54,243 bases of DNA from Bacteroidota bacterium (GCA_006218065.1 VBWE01000023.1:70310-124552); one strand, 5' to 3'. Counted from the first letter of the stretch, positions 18,112 through 27,812 are shown. Translations and numbers: made by a program. The notes: generated from the letters alone by a model not told the origin.

Positions 18112-18906
18112 TTATTGTGCAATAGCTGTTTTTATTTGCATAGTGTAAGCGGAAAAAACACCTAATGCTTTAGTGCCTGTGATATTGTTTGGCGGATTTG
18201 AGGGTGTTGAACCGCCACCGGGTCCATTGCCTGATAATTGTGATAAAGTGTAATAGTAATTGTAGGTGTTCACATCAATGCAGCACATGGTTACTTTTAC
18301 GGAATCGCCTGCATGTATTTCTACATCCTGACTGAAAAGAGGGTTTTGGTTAAGAGTGCCATTGCCAACATTATCGTTGCTGACTAAATATGATTTGGCT
18401 GCTTTGCCATTTGCTGACAAGAAAAAACGATAACTGTTACCTGATACAACAGGGTCAAGGTAAAGAGGGACTGCACCGAAAGTTGTTGTGCTTGAACCCG
18501 GAATTGCAAAAGGATTGAAGCGAATGGAATCTAAATTTACTTTGTATGGCATGGTGGAAACTGCATTGTATTGTTTGCCTTCGGCAATTACTTTTAATGT
18601 GTAAGTGTTTCCTTGTGTGCCTGTGATGCTATGTGTTTGATACAAGCCCGAAATAGTTTCGGTGAGTGTATCAACAACTCCTGTGTTATCAGAAATAATT
18701 ACCAATGCACCAGTAACGGGTGGGTAATTGTTTGATTCGCTGAAGTTAACTGTCTTTGAAAGTTTTACTGTGTATGGTGCAGGTTGGTCAGTAATATTTC
18801 CTTCAATTACTATTTGCGGACTTGCAGAGTTTAAATCAATGTTAATTTCTTTAGTGCATGATGCAAAAGAGAAAGAAGCGATAATGATGACGATATAATT
18901 TTTCAT
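18112..18906 (-). CDS. DUF4249 lipoprotein
   Basis: The 264-aa protein has a lipoprotein signal peptide with cysteine at about residue 17 (SFASCTKEINIDL). An Ig-like TVKLSKTVNF start and a beta-rich body match the DUF4249 family, whose genes typically sit next to TonB-dependent receptors in Bacteroidota. It lies 18 nt after the receptor stop, so the pair is co-transcribed. By analogy with SusD it may be a surface partner of the receptor, but this is inference because no substrate is known for the family. Confidence 0.8.
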   Translation of the reverse strand: MKNYIVIIIASFSFASCTKEINIDLNSASPQIVIEGNITDQPAPYTVKLSKTVNFSESNNYPPVTGALVIISDNTGVVDTLTETISGLYQTHSITGTQGNTYTLKVIAEGKQYNAVSTMPYKVNLDSIRFNPFAIPGSSTTTFGAVPLYLDPVVSGNSYRFFLSANGKAAKSYLVSNDNVGNGTLNQNPLFSQDVEIHAGDSVKVTMCCIDVNTYNYYYTLSQLSGNGPGGGSTPSNPPNNITGTKALGVFSAYTMQIKTAIAQ

Positions 18907-18924
18907 TGCTATGGTTTTTTAAAA

Positions 18925-21228
18925 TTAAAACTTGAAATTGTAAGTAACAGATGGAATCCAACGGAACAATGATGTTTGAGTAGCTACGGTTTTTGTCGGG
19001 TCACTATCGCTGTTGGCAAATGTGATAGTATAAGCGTTTTCTCTTCCATAAACATTATACAAACTGAAATTCCAAGACGATTCATATTTCTTTTGATGTG
19101 GTTTGGTGTATGTAGCACCAAAATCTAAACGATGATAGGCAGGCATACGATAGCCGTTGCGTTCGGTGTAATAAAAAACGGTGTTGCCTCCAATGTCATA
19201 TTTGCCACTTGGAAAAGTAACAGCATTCCCTGTGTTGTACACAAAGAGTGCAGAAAGCGACCATCGTTTTGTGAGTTCATACATCGCTACAACTGATAAA
19301 TCATGTGTTCGGTCTTGCTTTGCGTTATACCAATTGTTATCACTAATGCCATCAATTTTTCTTTCTGTTTTAGAAAGTGTGTAACCAATCCATCCTGTGA
19401 ATTTTCCCTGTGTTTTCTTTACTAAAAATTCAACACCATAAGCCCTGCCTTTTCCATAGAGCAATTGGCTTTCAATGTCGGGTGCAGTTTGTATGTCAGC
19501 ACCGTTCTTATAGTCCACTTGATTTTGTAAGCCCTTGTAATAGGCTTCGATGCTGCATTGATATTTATTGTCTTTGAAATTCCTGAAATATCCTAAACTC
19601 ATTTGGTCTGAAATTTCAGGTTTAATGTTATATGAATCTCCAATCCATTGGTCGGTAGGTGTACTGCTTGTACTATTACTCAGCAAATGCATGTGTTGTG
19701 TGTTTCTTGCATAACCACCTTTGATACTGCTTTTTTCGTTGAGCAAAATGTTGAACTGAAAGCGGGGTTCAAGATTGTAATAAGTTTTGCCAAACGCACC
19801 CGAAGCTAACGCCACAGTATCGGTTAAAATGCCTTTTTCATATTTTTTATAAGTATCCCCACCTAAGATGGAGTAAGCACTAAATCGCAATCCATAATCA
19901 AAACTTAGTTTTTTGGAAACCTGCATCGTGTTGTTGGCGAATATTGCATTATCCCATCCATATCTTCCCTTTTTTTCTTTCTCATTTATTCCTTCGCCAC
20001 TAAAACGACTTGGAATAATGTTGTGGTAAATGCTGTTGAAACCAAATTTCAATTTGTTTTTATCATTGATAAAATAAGAAAACTCCTCCTTTAGATTCCA
20101 ATCTTTTATTTCAGATTTAATATTGAAATCGCTGCCATTGCTGTTTAGTTTTATTTTGTAACTATAATCGCTATATATGATAGATGTATTGGAAAATACT
20201 TTTGGTGAAATGATACTGTTCCACCTCAATGTTCCAGTCTTATTCCCCCAATCAATTCCGAATGTATTCCCGAATCCAAGATTATCTCTGCCAAAATATC
20301 CCGAAAGGAATATTTTGTTCTTGTCATTAATAGTGTAATTGGCTTTTGCATTAAGATCATAGAAGTAGAGTGAGTTATTCTTATAATCATTGGTGAGTTT
20401 AAGAAAAACATCGGCATAGGTCCTTCTTCCTGAAATAATGAATGAACCTTTGTCTTTGACTATGGGACCTTCAATACTGAGGCGGCTGCTGATTAAACCT
20501 AAGCCACCTGCCACAGAATAATTTTGATTGTTTCCCTCTTTCATTTTTACATCTAACACAGAAGAAAGACGACCACCGTATTGTGCTGGACTATTGCCTT
20601 TTATAATGGTAACATCCTTTAACGCATCACTGTTGAAAGTGGAAAAGAAACCCAATAGATGAGATGCGTTATAAACAGGAGCTTCGTCAAGCAATATTAA
20701 ATTTTGGTCAGATGAACCTCCACGAACAAAAAAGCCACTGTTACCTTCGCCAGCCGATTTAACACCAGGTAATAGTTGAATAGTTTTAAGAATATCTTTT
20801 TCACCAAAGATTACAGGGAGTTTTGCAATTTCTTTGATGTCAATTTTTTCTACACCTATTTCAGTTTTGGTAAGGTTGTCATCTTTTTTAGTTGCGGAAA
20901 CAACTACTTCTTGTAACGCTAATGAATTTTCAATCATAAAGCGGTCGGACTTGATGTTTGCATTTAGATTGATAAATGCTGTGTCGGATTTATATCCGAT
21001 GAATGAACAAACGATGTGATATTTTCCTTCGGGTAAAGTCAGTGAATAAAATCCGTATTCATTGCAGGATGCCCCCACTCCTTTAATTTCTAAAGGGAAA
21101 ACCGTAACGCCAATCATAGTTTCACCACTTTTTTTTTCTTTAATAGTTCCGCTGATGGTAAATTTTTGCTGTGCAAAAAGTTGACTACTCAAAAGCAGTA
21201 AAAAAATTGAAGTGATAATTTTATTCAT
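18925..21228 (-). CDS. TonB-dependent outer-membrane receptor
   Basis: The 767-aa protein has a signal peptide (LLLLSSQLFA), a carboxypeptidase-regulatory-like domain at about 20-105 (GTIKEKKSGETMIGVTVF), a plug domain (about 120-235, with IQLLPGVKSAGEGNSGFFVRGG) and a 22-strand-type barrel ending in a C-terminal Phe (VTYNFKF). It imports a ligand across the outer membrane using TonB energy. It sits 15 nt downstream of the ABC ATPase gene and upstream of the DUF4249 lipoprotein. The substrate cannot be told from sequence. Its presence beside an exporter could mean re-uptake of an exported metallophore or peptide, which is speculation. Confidence 0.92.
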   Translation of the reverse strand: MNKIITSIFLLLLSSQLFAQQKFTISGTIKEKKSGETMIGVTVFPLEIKGVGASCNEYGFYSLTLPEGKYHIVCSFIGYKSDTAFINLNANIKSDRFMIENSLALQEVVVSATKKDDNLTKTEIGVEKIDIKEIAKLPVIFGEKDILKTIQLLPGVKSAGEGNSGFFVRGGSSDQNLILLDEAPVYNASHLLGFFSTFNSDALKDVTIIKGNSPAQYGGRLSSVLDVKMKEGNNQNYSVAGGLGLISSRLSIEGPIVKDKGSFIISGRRTYADVFLKLTNDYKNNSLYFYDLNAKANYTINDKNKIFLSGYFGRDNLGFGNTFGIDWGNKTGTLRWNSIISPKVFSNTSIIYSDYSYKIKLNSNGSDFNIKSEIKDWNLKEEFSYFINDKNKLKFGFNSIYHNIIPSRFSGEGINEKEKKGRYGWDNAIFANNTMQVSKKLSFDYGLRFSAYSILGGDTYKKYEKGILTDTVALASGAFGKTYYNLEPRFQFNILLNEKSSIKGGYARNTQHMHLLSNSTSSTPTDQWIGDSYNIKPEISDQMSLGYFRNFKDNKYQCSIEAYYKGLQNQVDYKNGADIQTAPDIESQLLYGKGRAYGVEFLVKKTQGKFTGWIGYTLSKTERKIDGISDNNWYNAKQDRTHDLSVVAMYELTKRWSLSALFVYNTGNAVTFPSGKYDIGGNTVFYYTERNGYRMPAYHRLDFGATYTKPHQKKYESSWNFSLYNVYGRENAYTITFANSDSDPTKTVATQTSLFRWIPSVTYNFKF

Positions 21229-21243
21229 TTGTTTGTTGTATTG

Positions 21244-21933
21244 TTAGTTTAAATGAGTTGCGACAATTTTTCCATCAGCCAGTTCGATGGTTCTGTCGCT
21301 TTTATTTGCGAAATCTAAATCATGAGTAACAGCAATGATGGTTTGCCCAAAGTCATGAGTTATTTTTTGAAAGATTTCAAAAACAATTTGTGTGTTCCTG
21401 GAATCTAAATTTCCAGTAGGTTCATCACACATAATTATATCGGGGTCGTTGATAAGTGAACGGGCAATGGAAACTCTTTGCTGTTGCCCACCACTAAGTT
21501 TGTTTGCAGGTTTTAATGCCTGGTCTTCCACCCCTAGAATTTCTAATTTATGATATGCTCTTTCTTCAATTTCTTTTGGCGAATACTTTCCTAATTTTAA
21601 TGCAGGTAGCATCACATTTTTCAAAGAAGAAAATTCGGGCAACAAATAATGAAACTGAAAAATAAAACCAATGCTTTTGTTTCTTATGTCGGCAAGTTCA
21701 TTTGGTTTTTGCCCGGTTATTTTATCGCCTAGTATATCCAGTTCACCTGTATAGTCAGTGTCCATGGTACTCAGGCAATAGAGTAAAGTTGATTTTCCTG
21801 AACCGCTTTTTCCAACAAGTGTAAGAAATTCGCCTTTGTAAACATTGAATGAAATATCGTTCAACACCTGAAATTGTACAGGGTCGTAAAAATATTTTGA
21901 AATGTTTTTTGTTTTTAAAACAATCTCCTTCAT
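21244..21933 (-). CDS. ABC transporter ATPase, MacB/LolD type
   Basis: The 229-aa protein has Walker A GKSGSGKST (41-49), a Q-loop in FQFHYLLPE, signature LSGGQQQR (146-153), Walker B IIMCDEP (166-172) and H-loop AVTHD. Its length and the short-spaced nucleotide-binding domain fit the LolD/MacB class, which powers FtsX-like permeases. It lies 12 nt from the permease gene and drives the tripartite system with the adaptor and TolC-like protein encoded upstream. Confidence 0.94.
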   Translation of the reverse strand: MKEIVLKTKNISKYFYDPVQFQVLNDISFNVYKGEFLTLVGKSGSGKSTLLYCLSTMDTDYTGELDILGDKITGQKPNELADIRNKSIGFIFQFHYLLPEFSSLKNVMLPALKLGKYSPKEIEERAYHKLEILGVEDQALKPANKLSGGQQQRVSIARSLINDPDIIMCDEPTGNLDSRNTQIVFEIFQKITHDFGQTIIAVTHDLDFANKSDRTIELADGKIVATHLN

Positions 21934-21945
21934 TTTAATTGGTTT

Positions 21946-23172
21946 TTATTTTCTGAAAATAGATACAGGGTCAACATCTGCTGCTTTCTTTGCTGGGAAA
22001 TAACCTGCAAAAAGTGTAACGAAGATTCCTATCAGGAAACTTTCCATCATCAGTGATTTTTCAAATGAGATGGGGAAATAGCCAACGGGACCACCTACAT
22101 ATACATTTTGCATAATGAAAATGAGCAGGCTGCCCAATAGCAAACCTGCCGCCGCACCTATTAAACCCATAATCAGGGCTTCGGTAATGAATATTTGTAT
22201 TACATCGCTGCCTCTGTAACCGGTGGCTTTGAGTATGGCAATATCGTTTATCTTTTGTGTGATAGTAGAACTTAGAATATTGTAAATACCAAATGCAGCC
22301 ACTACTAAAATGGCAAATGAAATAGCACCAAACATGATGTTCCTGGTAGAAGAAATTGCCATTATATCGGCATTGGTGGTTTTCCAATCTTCAACAGTGT
22401 AATTAGTGAGTTGTTGCAATCGGTTCATATACTCGGTAGAATTATTGTAGTCAACTGTATTGGCATAAATGGTATTTACATACGAAGAACTTTCTTTCAA
22501 AAATTGCTGTGCAGTAGAAATGTTTACAAATGACTTTGCATTGTCCACCATACTGCTGCCCAATTCAAATATTCCAACGATTTTGAGATTTTTACCCACA
22601 CCAAAAGATGATGATACAGAAATATTATCGCCAACCCTTACACCCAATTTTTCCGCGATGCCACTGCCTAAAATAATTCCGTTCATATTATTTTGAAGAT
22701 CGGAAATGCTGCCTGCCTTCATATATTTCTGCGTATTAAACATGGAGTTGTATTCTGCAATGTTCACTCCGTTGCCTGTGCCTTTTACCTGTGCTGTTCC
22801 TTTGTTGTAGAATGCACTGAAATCAACCTGCATAATGACATCAGTAATGTAGGGTTCCTTTTTTATGATGCTGATTAACTGTAACGGATTGATTATTTTC
22901 TTTGAATTGTTTACAATTTGAGAATTGATAATTAATGCCCGACTGTTTTCATACTTGCTTAATGGTTTGGTTTGTTCATCATCTTTATAAATTTTGATGT
23001 GGGCTGTGCTTTTAAAAGTTTCAGCATTTTGGAATTTATCAAAACCATTCGTGAGTGAGTTCATAAATAAATAGATGGACAAGCCGATAGTAACGCCCAA
23101 TGCTGCAACAAGAGTTTGCTTTTTTCTTGTTACAATATGCGTTATCGCTATTTCTAAATTTGCTTTTTGCAT
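21946..23172 (-). CDS. ABC transporter permease, FtsX/MacB type
   Basis: The 408-aa protein has one N-terminal TM segment (LVAALGVTIGLSIYLF), a large periplasmic domain (about 40-270) and three C-terminal TM segments with a conserved KATGYRGSDVIQIF coupling stretch between them. This is the MacB/LolC-E fold that pumps substrates by mechanotransmission. ATG 23172 is chosen over the upstream ATG 23214 because it gives a standard N-terminus (MQKANLEIAITHI) and starts just after the adaptor stop, while the longer form would overlap the adaptor by about 40 nt. Confidence 0.9.
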   Translation of the reverse strand: MQKANLEIAITHIVTRKKQTLVAALGVTIGLSIYLFMNSLTNGFDKFQNAETFKSTAHIKIYKDDEQTKPLSKYENSRALIINSQIVNNSKKIINPLQLISIIKKEPYITDVIMQVDFSAFYNKGTAQVKGTGNGVNIAEYNSMFNTQKYMKAGSISDLQNNMNGIILGSGIAEKLGVRVGDNISVSSSFGVGKNLKIVGIFELGSSMVDNAKSFVNISTAQQFLKESSSYVNTIYANTVDYNNSTEYMNRLQQLTNYTVEDWKTTNADIMAISSTRNIMFGAISFAILVVAAFGIYNILSSTITQKINDIAILKATGYRGSDVIQIFITEALIMGLIGAAAGLLLGSLLIFIMQNVYVGGPVGYFPISFEKSLMMESFLIGIFVTLFAGYFPAKKAADVDPVSIFRK

Positions 23173-23173
23173 G

Positions 23174-24310
23174 TTACCTGATTTGATTTTGTTCCAGTGA
23201 TTTTTTTTCGCCACTTAATTTTTCTGTAACTAATACATCGCTTTCTGAAATACCTGAAACCACTTCAACGAATTCATTGCTATATGCACTGATTTCTATC
23301 TTGACAGACTCTTTCTTTCCCTTGATTTGCACGGTGCCATCCAACCCTAAATAGTTTCGGGGTATCAACATCACATTTTTCCTTGTTGCAGTTTGAATAT
23401 TAGCTTGTAATTGTGTTCCTGTGATTTTAAAATCCAATGGGTCGGTAAACGAAAGTTTGCATATGAATGATTGCGAAGCATCATCAAAGGCAGGGAGAAT
23501 TTCGTGAACTGTTCCGTTGTAATTTTTTTCTTTGTCGGTGTTGAGTTGAATAACACATTTCTGCCCAATTTTTATTTTACTGATATTACTTTCGTCCACA
23601 TTCACTTTAGCATACAAAACATTTGGATCGCCAATGGTGGCAATCACATCGCCTTTTTTGACATAATCGCCTGCCTGTTTTTGTTTTTTATAAACCCTTC
23701 CACCTACAACGGCTTTTATCTGATTATTGCCAAAAAGTGTTTGTTTGATTTCCTTACTTGCTTTGTTTGAAATGAGTTGTTGTTCGGCTTGCTGCTGTGT
23801 CAGCTTGTAGTTTTCTTGTGCCGATGTATAATTGTTTTGTGAAGTGATGTATTGCAGCCACATATTTTCATATTCGGTTTTTGATACGGTATTTTTTTCA
23901 AACAGTGTTTTGTATCGCATGGCTTGTGTTGAATCAGTTTGCAGTTTTGATTTTGCAGTGAGCAAATTGCTTTTTGCCTGTGCTAGTGCTGGGGCATTGT
24001 TTTGTGTATTTCTCTCGGCAATCAGGTACAATGCGTTGGCACTTTCGGTGTTGAAACTATTTTCCGGGTTTTCAACAGTTGCCAAAACAGTTCCCGCATT
24101 TACAATATCGCCTTCCTTAAAATTGATTGCTGATAAGTAACCATCGGTTTGTGCCGTGAGGTTGTAAGTATTGTTTGCTTCCAGCACTCCGGCCGCAAAA
24201 ACTATTTCGGTTACATCTTTTTTTACGGGCGATGCTTCCTCTGTTTTTTTTTCACATGATGCCAGTACCACAACAGATAAAATGATTAGCGAAAATTTTA
24301 TTGGTTTCAT
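23174..24310 (-). CDS. Efflux periplasmic adaptor (HlyD/MacA-like) lipoprotein
   Basis: The 378-aa protein has a lipoprotein signal peptide with cysteine at residue 19 (VVVLASCEKK). It has the barrel-sandwich halves (GYLSAINFKEGDIVNAGTVL and GGRVYKKQKQAGDYVKKGD), an alpha-hairpin between them (about 95-175, Gln/Asn-rich) and a beta-barrel domain (ESNISKIKIGQKC). It bridges the FtsX-type permease to the TolC-like channel. Its start overlaps the last 4 nt of the TolC-like gene and it ends one base before the permease ATG. Confidence 0.9.
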   Translation of the reverse strand: MKPIKFSLIILSVVVLASCEKKTEEASPVKKDVTEIVFAAGVLEANNTYNLTAQTDGYLSAINFKEGDIVNAGTVLATVENPENSFNTESANALYLIAERNTQNNAPALAQAKSNLLTAKSKLQTDSTQAMRYKTLFEKNTVSKTEYENMWLQYITSQNNYTSAQENYKLTQQQAEQQLISNKASKEIKQTLFGNNQIKAVVGGRVYKKQKQAGDYVKKGDVIATIGDPNVLYAKVNVDESNISKIKIGQKCVIQLNTDKEKNYNGTVHEILPAFDDASQSFICKLSFTDPLDFKITGTQLQANIQTATRKNVMLIPRNYLGLDGTVQIKGKKESVKIEISAYSNEFVEVVSGISESDVLVTEKLSGEKKSLEQNQIR

Positions 24311-25662
24311 TGTATGTTGTTATTGATTTTGATTTTTGATTGCATCAGCATTACACTTACTGCCGATGAGATATAATTGTAATTACTGTTCACCATTGCG
24401 TTGTAGCTTGTCAGCAATTGTGATAAATTGATAATGCCCTGCTGATAATTTTCCAAATTCTTTTTGTAGGAATCATTTTGTAGCAAAGTGGTATGTTCGT
24501 TGGTACTGAATTGAGAAACTGCTTTTTCGTAGTCAATGTTCAATTGAGAAAAATCTAATTGTGATTTCAGTTTACTGTGTTCGGAATTTTCTTTAGCTAA
24601 CTGGGAATCATATTTGGCTTTTGAAATTTGCGAAACAGTGTTAGCCGAAGGGATTTGCCATACAGCTTTCAGTCCAATGTAATTGCTGTTTATCCAGTTT
24701 ACATTCTTATCAACTAAACTAAAGTTGTTGCTGTATTGCTGATTGGAGTTGGAAGCAAAAGCAGAAATGATTGGCAATATGGTGAACTTTAGCTGCCGGT
24801 AATTATTGAAGGCGTATTTTTCTTTCAGCAAACTATTTGTTGTGTTCAGGTTGTTGAGTTGAATGGTGGGTGTTGTGCTTTTATTGAAAGCAATATTTTC
24901 CTGAATGGTGATGGCAGTTGCATCAGGAATATCACAAAGAATTTTTATTGCGATGTATTGCTGCTGAATTAAAAACTGAATTTGTGAGGCAGATTCTTTT
25001 GTGTTTAAAAAATTTACTTCTGCATCATTCACATCCTGTTGGCGTGACATGCCAGCATCAAATTTGGTTTTCACCATCTGATGCAAAGTGTCAGCGGTTG
25101 CAACATTTTTGTTAGTTGATTTTAACTGCTCCTGTAAAGTCAGAATGTTGTAATAAGTGGCTGCGATATTTTCATACAAAGATTTTTGAGAAAGTTTGTT
25201 GTCGGTGGTCGTTGATTCAATATTGATTTTCGCTAGTTTTAAATTTTGCCATCCGCTTACATTCAATAATTTTATATCTGCATATTGGTTGAAATTATTG
25301 GTATAGGGAATACCTGTTTGTATTTCACGATAAGTGCCGGGTGTGCCTCCAAATGCTTCTGCCGGAAAATAGCTTACGGGTAACTTGGTGTTATCAGTAA
25401 TATTTAAGGAAATATTTGCATTCAAATCAATAATACTTGCAATAGCAGCCAATTTTGCTTTTTGTGCTTGCGAAAATTTTATTTCGCCTGAATGTAGTGT
25501 TGTGCTTTTGTGTTGGGTGTAAGAGAACACAGAATCCAAAGAAGGAAACGCTATCTGTGTTGTTTCCTGTGCATTGCTGTGTAAACAGAATACTAAAAGC
25601 AGCGTTGCAATAAGTAAGCTACTGAATAATGATGCTGGTATTTGTGCCTTTTTGAATTTCAT
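24307..25662 (-). CDS. TolC-family outer-membrane channel protein
   Basis: The 451-aa protein has a signal peptide (LLIATLLLVFCLHSNA). It is built of long helices with heptad pattern and two related halves (ENIAATYYNILTLQEQL at about 160 and a second repeat late in the sequence), typical of the outer-membrane efflux protein family (PF02321). It forms the exit duct for the ABC exporter. It is the first of the four exporter genes and overlaps the adaptor by 4 nt. A 100-nt gap separates it from the regulator gene upstream. Confidence 0.9.
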   Translation of the reverse strand: MKFKKAQIPASLFSSLLIATLLLVFCLHSNAQETTQIAFPSLDSVFSYTQHKSTTLHSGEIKFSQAQKAKLAAIASIIDLNANISLNITDNTKLPVSYFPAEAFGGTPGTYREIQTGIPYTNNFNQYADIKLLNVSGWQNLKLAKINIESTTTDNKLSQKSLYENIAATYYNILTLQEQLKSTNKNVATADTLHQMVKTKFDAGMSRQQDVNDAEVNFLNTKESASQIQFLIQQQYIAIKILCDIPDATAITIQENIAFNKSTTPTIQLNNLNTTNSLLKEKYAFNNYRQLKFTILPIISAFASNSNQQYSNNFSLVDKNVNWINSNYIGLKAVWQIPSANTVSQISKAKYDSQLAKENSEHSKLKSQLDFSQLNIDYEKAVSQFSTNEHTTLLQNDSYKKNLENYQQGIINLSQLLTSYNAMVNSNYNYISSAVSVMLMQSKIKINNNIQ

Positions 25663-25761
25663 AGTACAAAAATGAAATGAAAAAAAGCGCTGTAAAAATT
25701 ATTGAGAAGAAGGTAGGAATGTGAGCGAAGAATGCAATACTTATGCTATGAAGAACAACAA

Positions 25762-26454
25762 CTATTCGCCATACCGCTTGAAAAACTCATCAGTATAGGT
25801 TCTGCCAATAGGAAATTCTTTGTCGCCAATGAAGATAGTTGTCCCCCTAACCGCTTCAATTTTGCTGAATGGCAAAATATAGCTGCGATGCACACGGATA
25901 AAATCATTAGAAGGCAGCTTTTCCACCATGTCTTTCATTGGCATTCGTGCCACCACCGTTTTACGGTCTTTGATAAAAATTTTGAGATAGTCGGATAAGC
26001 CTTCAATGTATAGAATATCTGCCAGTGGAATTTTTACCAAACTAAAATCCGCACGAATAAAAATGTTCTTATCAGCACTATCGTCTTTCTTATTAATGAA
26101 GTTAAAGTATTCCTGGGCTTTTGTTATGGCTTGTGTAAAGCGTTTCTGATTAATAGGTTTCAGTAAATAGTCTATGGCACTTAACTCATAACTAACGGCT
26201 GCATATTCACTAAAAGCAGTTGTAAAAATTACCATTGTGTTTTGCGGTAGTGACTTTACTAAATTAATACCAGTCATAGCAGGCATTTGTATGTCCACAA
26301 AAATTAAGTCCGTAGGGAATTTTCGCAAATGCTTTAGTGCTTCATTAGGCTGGGTGAAAGTTTTTTGCAGATTGACGCTATCGCTTTTATCACATAACGA
26401 TTGAATTACTTTAAGAGCCAACGGCTCATCGTCTATTGCTATTGCATTTATCAT
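25762..26454 (-). CDS. LytTR-family response regulator, island copy
   Basis: The 230-aa protein has a receiver with D8/D9, phosphoacceptor D54 (FVDIQMP), FTTAFSEYA and LKPI switch motifs, and a C-terminal LytTR domain (FIRVHRSYILPFSKIEA). Its start overlaps the kinase end by 4 nt. It lies 99 nt upstream of the exporter operon and is likely its activator. It is strikingly similar to the chromosomal regulator at 8625-9335 along its whole length, including the start MINAIAIDDE versus MIRAIAIDDE, so the two systems may recognise related sites. Confidence 0.93.
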   Translation of the reverse strand: MINAIAIDDEPLALKVIQSLCDKSDSVNLQKTFTQPNEALKHLRKFPTDLIFVDIQMPAMTGINLVKSLPQNTMVIFTTAFSEYAAVSYELSAIDYLLKPINQKRFTQAITKAQEYFNFINKKDDSADKNIFIRADFSLVKIPLADILYIEGLSDYLKIFIKDRKTVVARMPMKDMVEKLPSNDFIRVHRSYILPFSKIEAVRGTTIFIGDKEFPIGRTYTDEFFKRYGE

Positions 26455-27476
26455 TCTAAGTTGATATGAAGTGATACTGAAAATTCTTTTTCAGTATTAT
26501 TAATAACAAGTAAGTGCTTTGATGGATAAATTAAGTTCAGCCTATGCCGGGTATTTTCAATTCCCAATCCGCTGTTTTCAGCAATATCTCGTTGAACATT
26601 AACTTTATTATTTACAACACTTAGTTGAAGTTCTGTTTTATTTATCGCTATTTCTATTTTGATATGGCTTTTTTGTTCGGAATTTACGCCATGTTTAAAA
26701 GCATTTTCAATAAAAGGAATTAGCAACATTGGTGCAATTTGAAAAGCAGGGATATTTTCCAAATAGTGATATTCCAGTTTCACACTTTTATCCAATCGCA
26801 ATTTTTGCAGTTCTATAAAATTGTTGATGTAATTTATTTCATCTTCAAGTGGAACAAAATCCTGCTGAGTATCTTTCATGGTATAACGCATCATCTCGGA
26901 AAGTTTATCCACCATATCAGCCGCCTTTGGCGATGTATCAATTGCAGTTGCGTAAATGTTATTCAACGTATTGAACAAAAAGTGAGGATTTATCTGTGAT
27001 TTAAGAGATGCTATCTGTGCCGAAAGCTTTTCCCTTTCAGTTTGTTTTAATCGGTTATTAACCGCTAATAAACTTGACGTTATAATGGAGATAATCAACA
27101 TTAACACCCCATTGATTCTAATAACGGGGATAATTTTTTCAAGAATAGGGTTCGCATTGACTAATTTTTCGGGGTTAAAATCAGAAAATAAAAACATGAT
27201 GCCGGGAAGCAAAAAAGCAGCGAGTATAGCTAATGAAAGAAGAGAAAAATAGAACCAATATTTTTTCGTAAGTAGATACTTGGGAATGAGAAAAAAGTAG
27301 TTGAAATAAAATATTGCAATCAGTACAGCACTTAATGCAAAAACCGGAGTTACAGGAATTGTATCAGATGAAGGAACAATTGACTTGAATACCTGATGGG
27401 TAGATAAAAATGGTACCAGCAAGAGCAAAGCCCAAGCTATGATATGAATTGATATTGTGGCGAACCTGTTTTTCAT
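26451..27476 (-). CDS. LytS-type sensor histidine kinase, island copy
   Basis: The 341-aa protein has four TM segments in residues 8-140, then the PF06580 box QINPHFLFNTLNN with H165, an N-box PFIENAFKHG and a G-box SGLGIENTRHRL. It senses an envelope or extracellular signal and phosphorylates the overlapping regulator gene product. A TACTTTTG -7 match on the - strand (27502-27509) lies 26 nt before the start. It is the promoter-proximal gene of the island cargo and is homologous to the kinase at 9332-10375. Confidence 0.92.
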   Translation of the reverse strand: MKNRFATISIHIIAWALLLLVPFLSTHQVFKSIVPSSDTIPVTPVFALSAVLIAIFYFNYFFLIPKYLLTKKYWFYFSLLSLAILAAFLLPGIMFLFSDFNPEKLVNANPILEKIIPVIRINGVLMLIISIITSSLLAVNNRLKQTEREKLSAQIASLKSQINPHFLFNTLNNIYATAIDTSPKAADMVDKLSEMMRYTMKDTQQDFVPLEDEINYINNFIELQKLRLDKSVKLEYHYLENIPAFQIAPMLLIPFIENAFKHGVNSEQKSHIKIEIAINKTELQLSVVNNKVNVQRDIAENSGLGIENTRHRLNLIYPSKHLLVINNTEKEFSVSLHINLE

Positions 27477-27584
27477 TCTAAAATTAATTTATCCTACAAA
27501 GCAAAAGTATTTGATAATAAGGATAAAATAATTGCGGAAAAGAGAGCGGATTTGTAGAGGAAATGAAATGGAGGTGTACTTATC

Positions 27585-27812
27585 TTAAAAGTTTTCAACT
27601 ATGACACCAAAATTGATGATTGCCTTGATTTGCTCCTAAACCTCGATAAATACTACGTTACAAAGAATACAGAGGTCAAACAGAAGATAATTGGTTCGAT
27701 GTTCCCCGAAAAGCTCACTTTTGAGAATAATGAGTATCGAACCACAAAAACTAATGAAGCGGTTGAGTTGATTTACCCGATTGATAGGCAAAAAAAGGAG
27801 GGAAGAAATCTG
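27585..27812 (+). pseudogene. C-terminal remnant of a serine site-specific recombinase
   Basis: The frame is open from 27567 with no proper start. Its translation VFNYDTKIDDCLDLLLNLDK followed by YYVTKNTEVKQKIIGSMFP, then PEKLTFENNEYRTT, matches from memory the extreme C-terminus of Bacteroidota serine integrases (KQKIIGSIFPEKL pattern). The catalytic N-terminus is absent, so it is a degraded integrase. The frame runs on into the inverted ssrA gene, as integrases at tmRNA sites often do. It marks the right end of the island. Confidence 0.7.
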
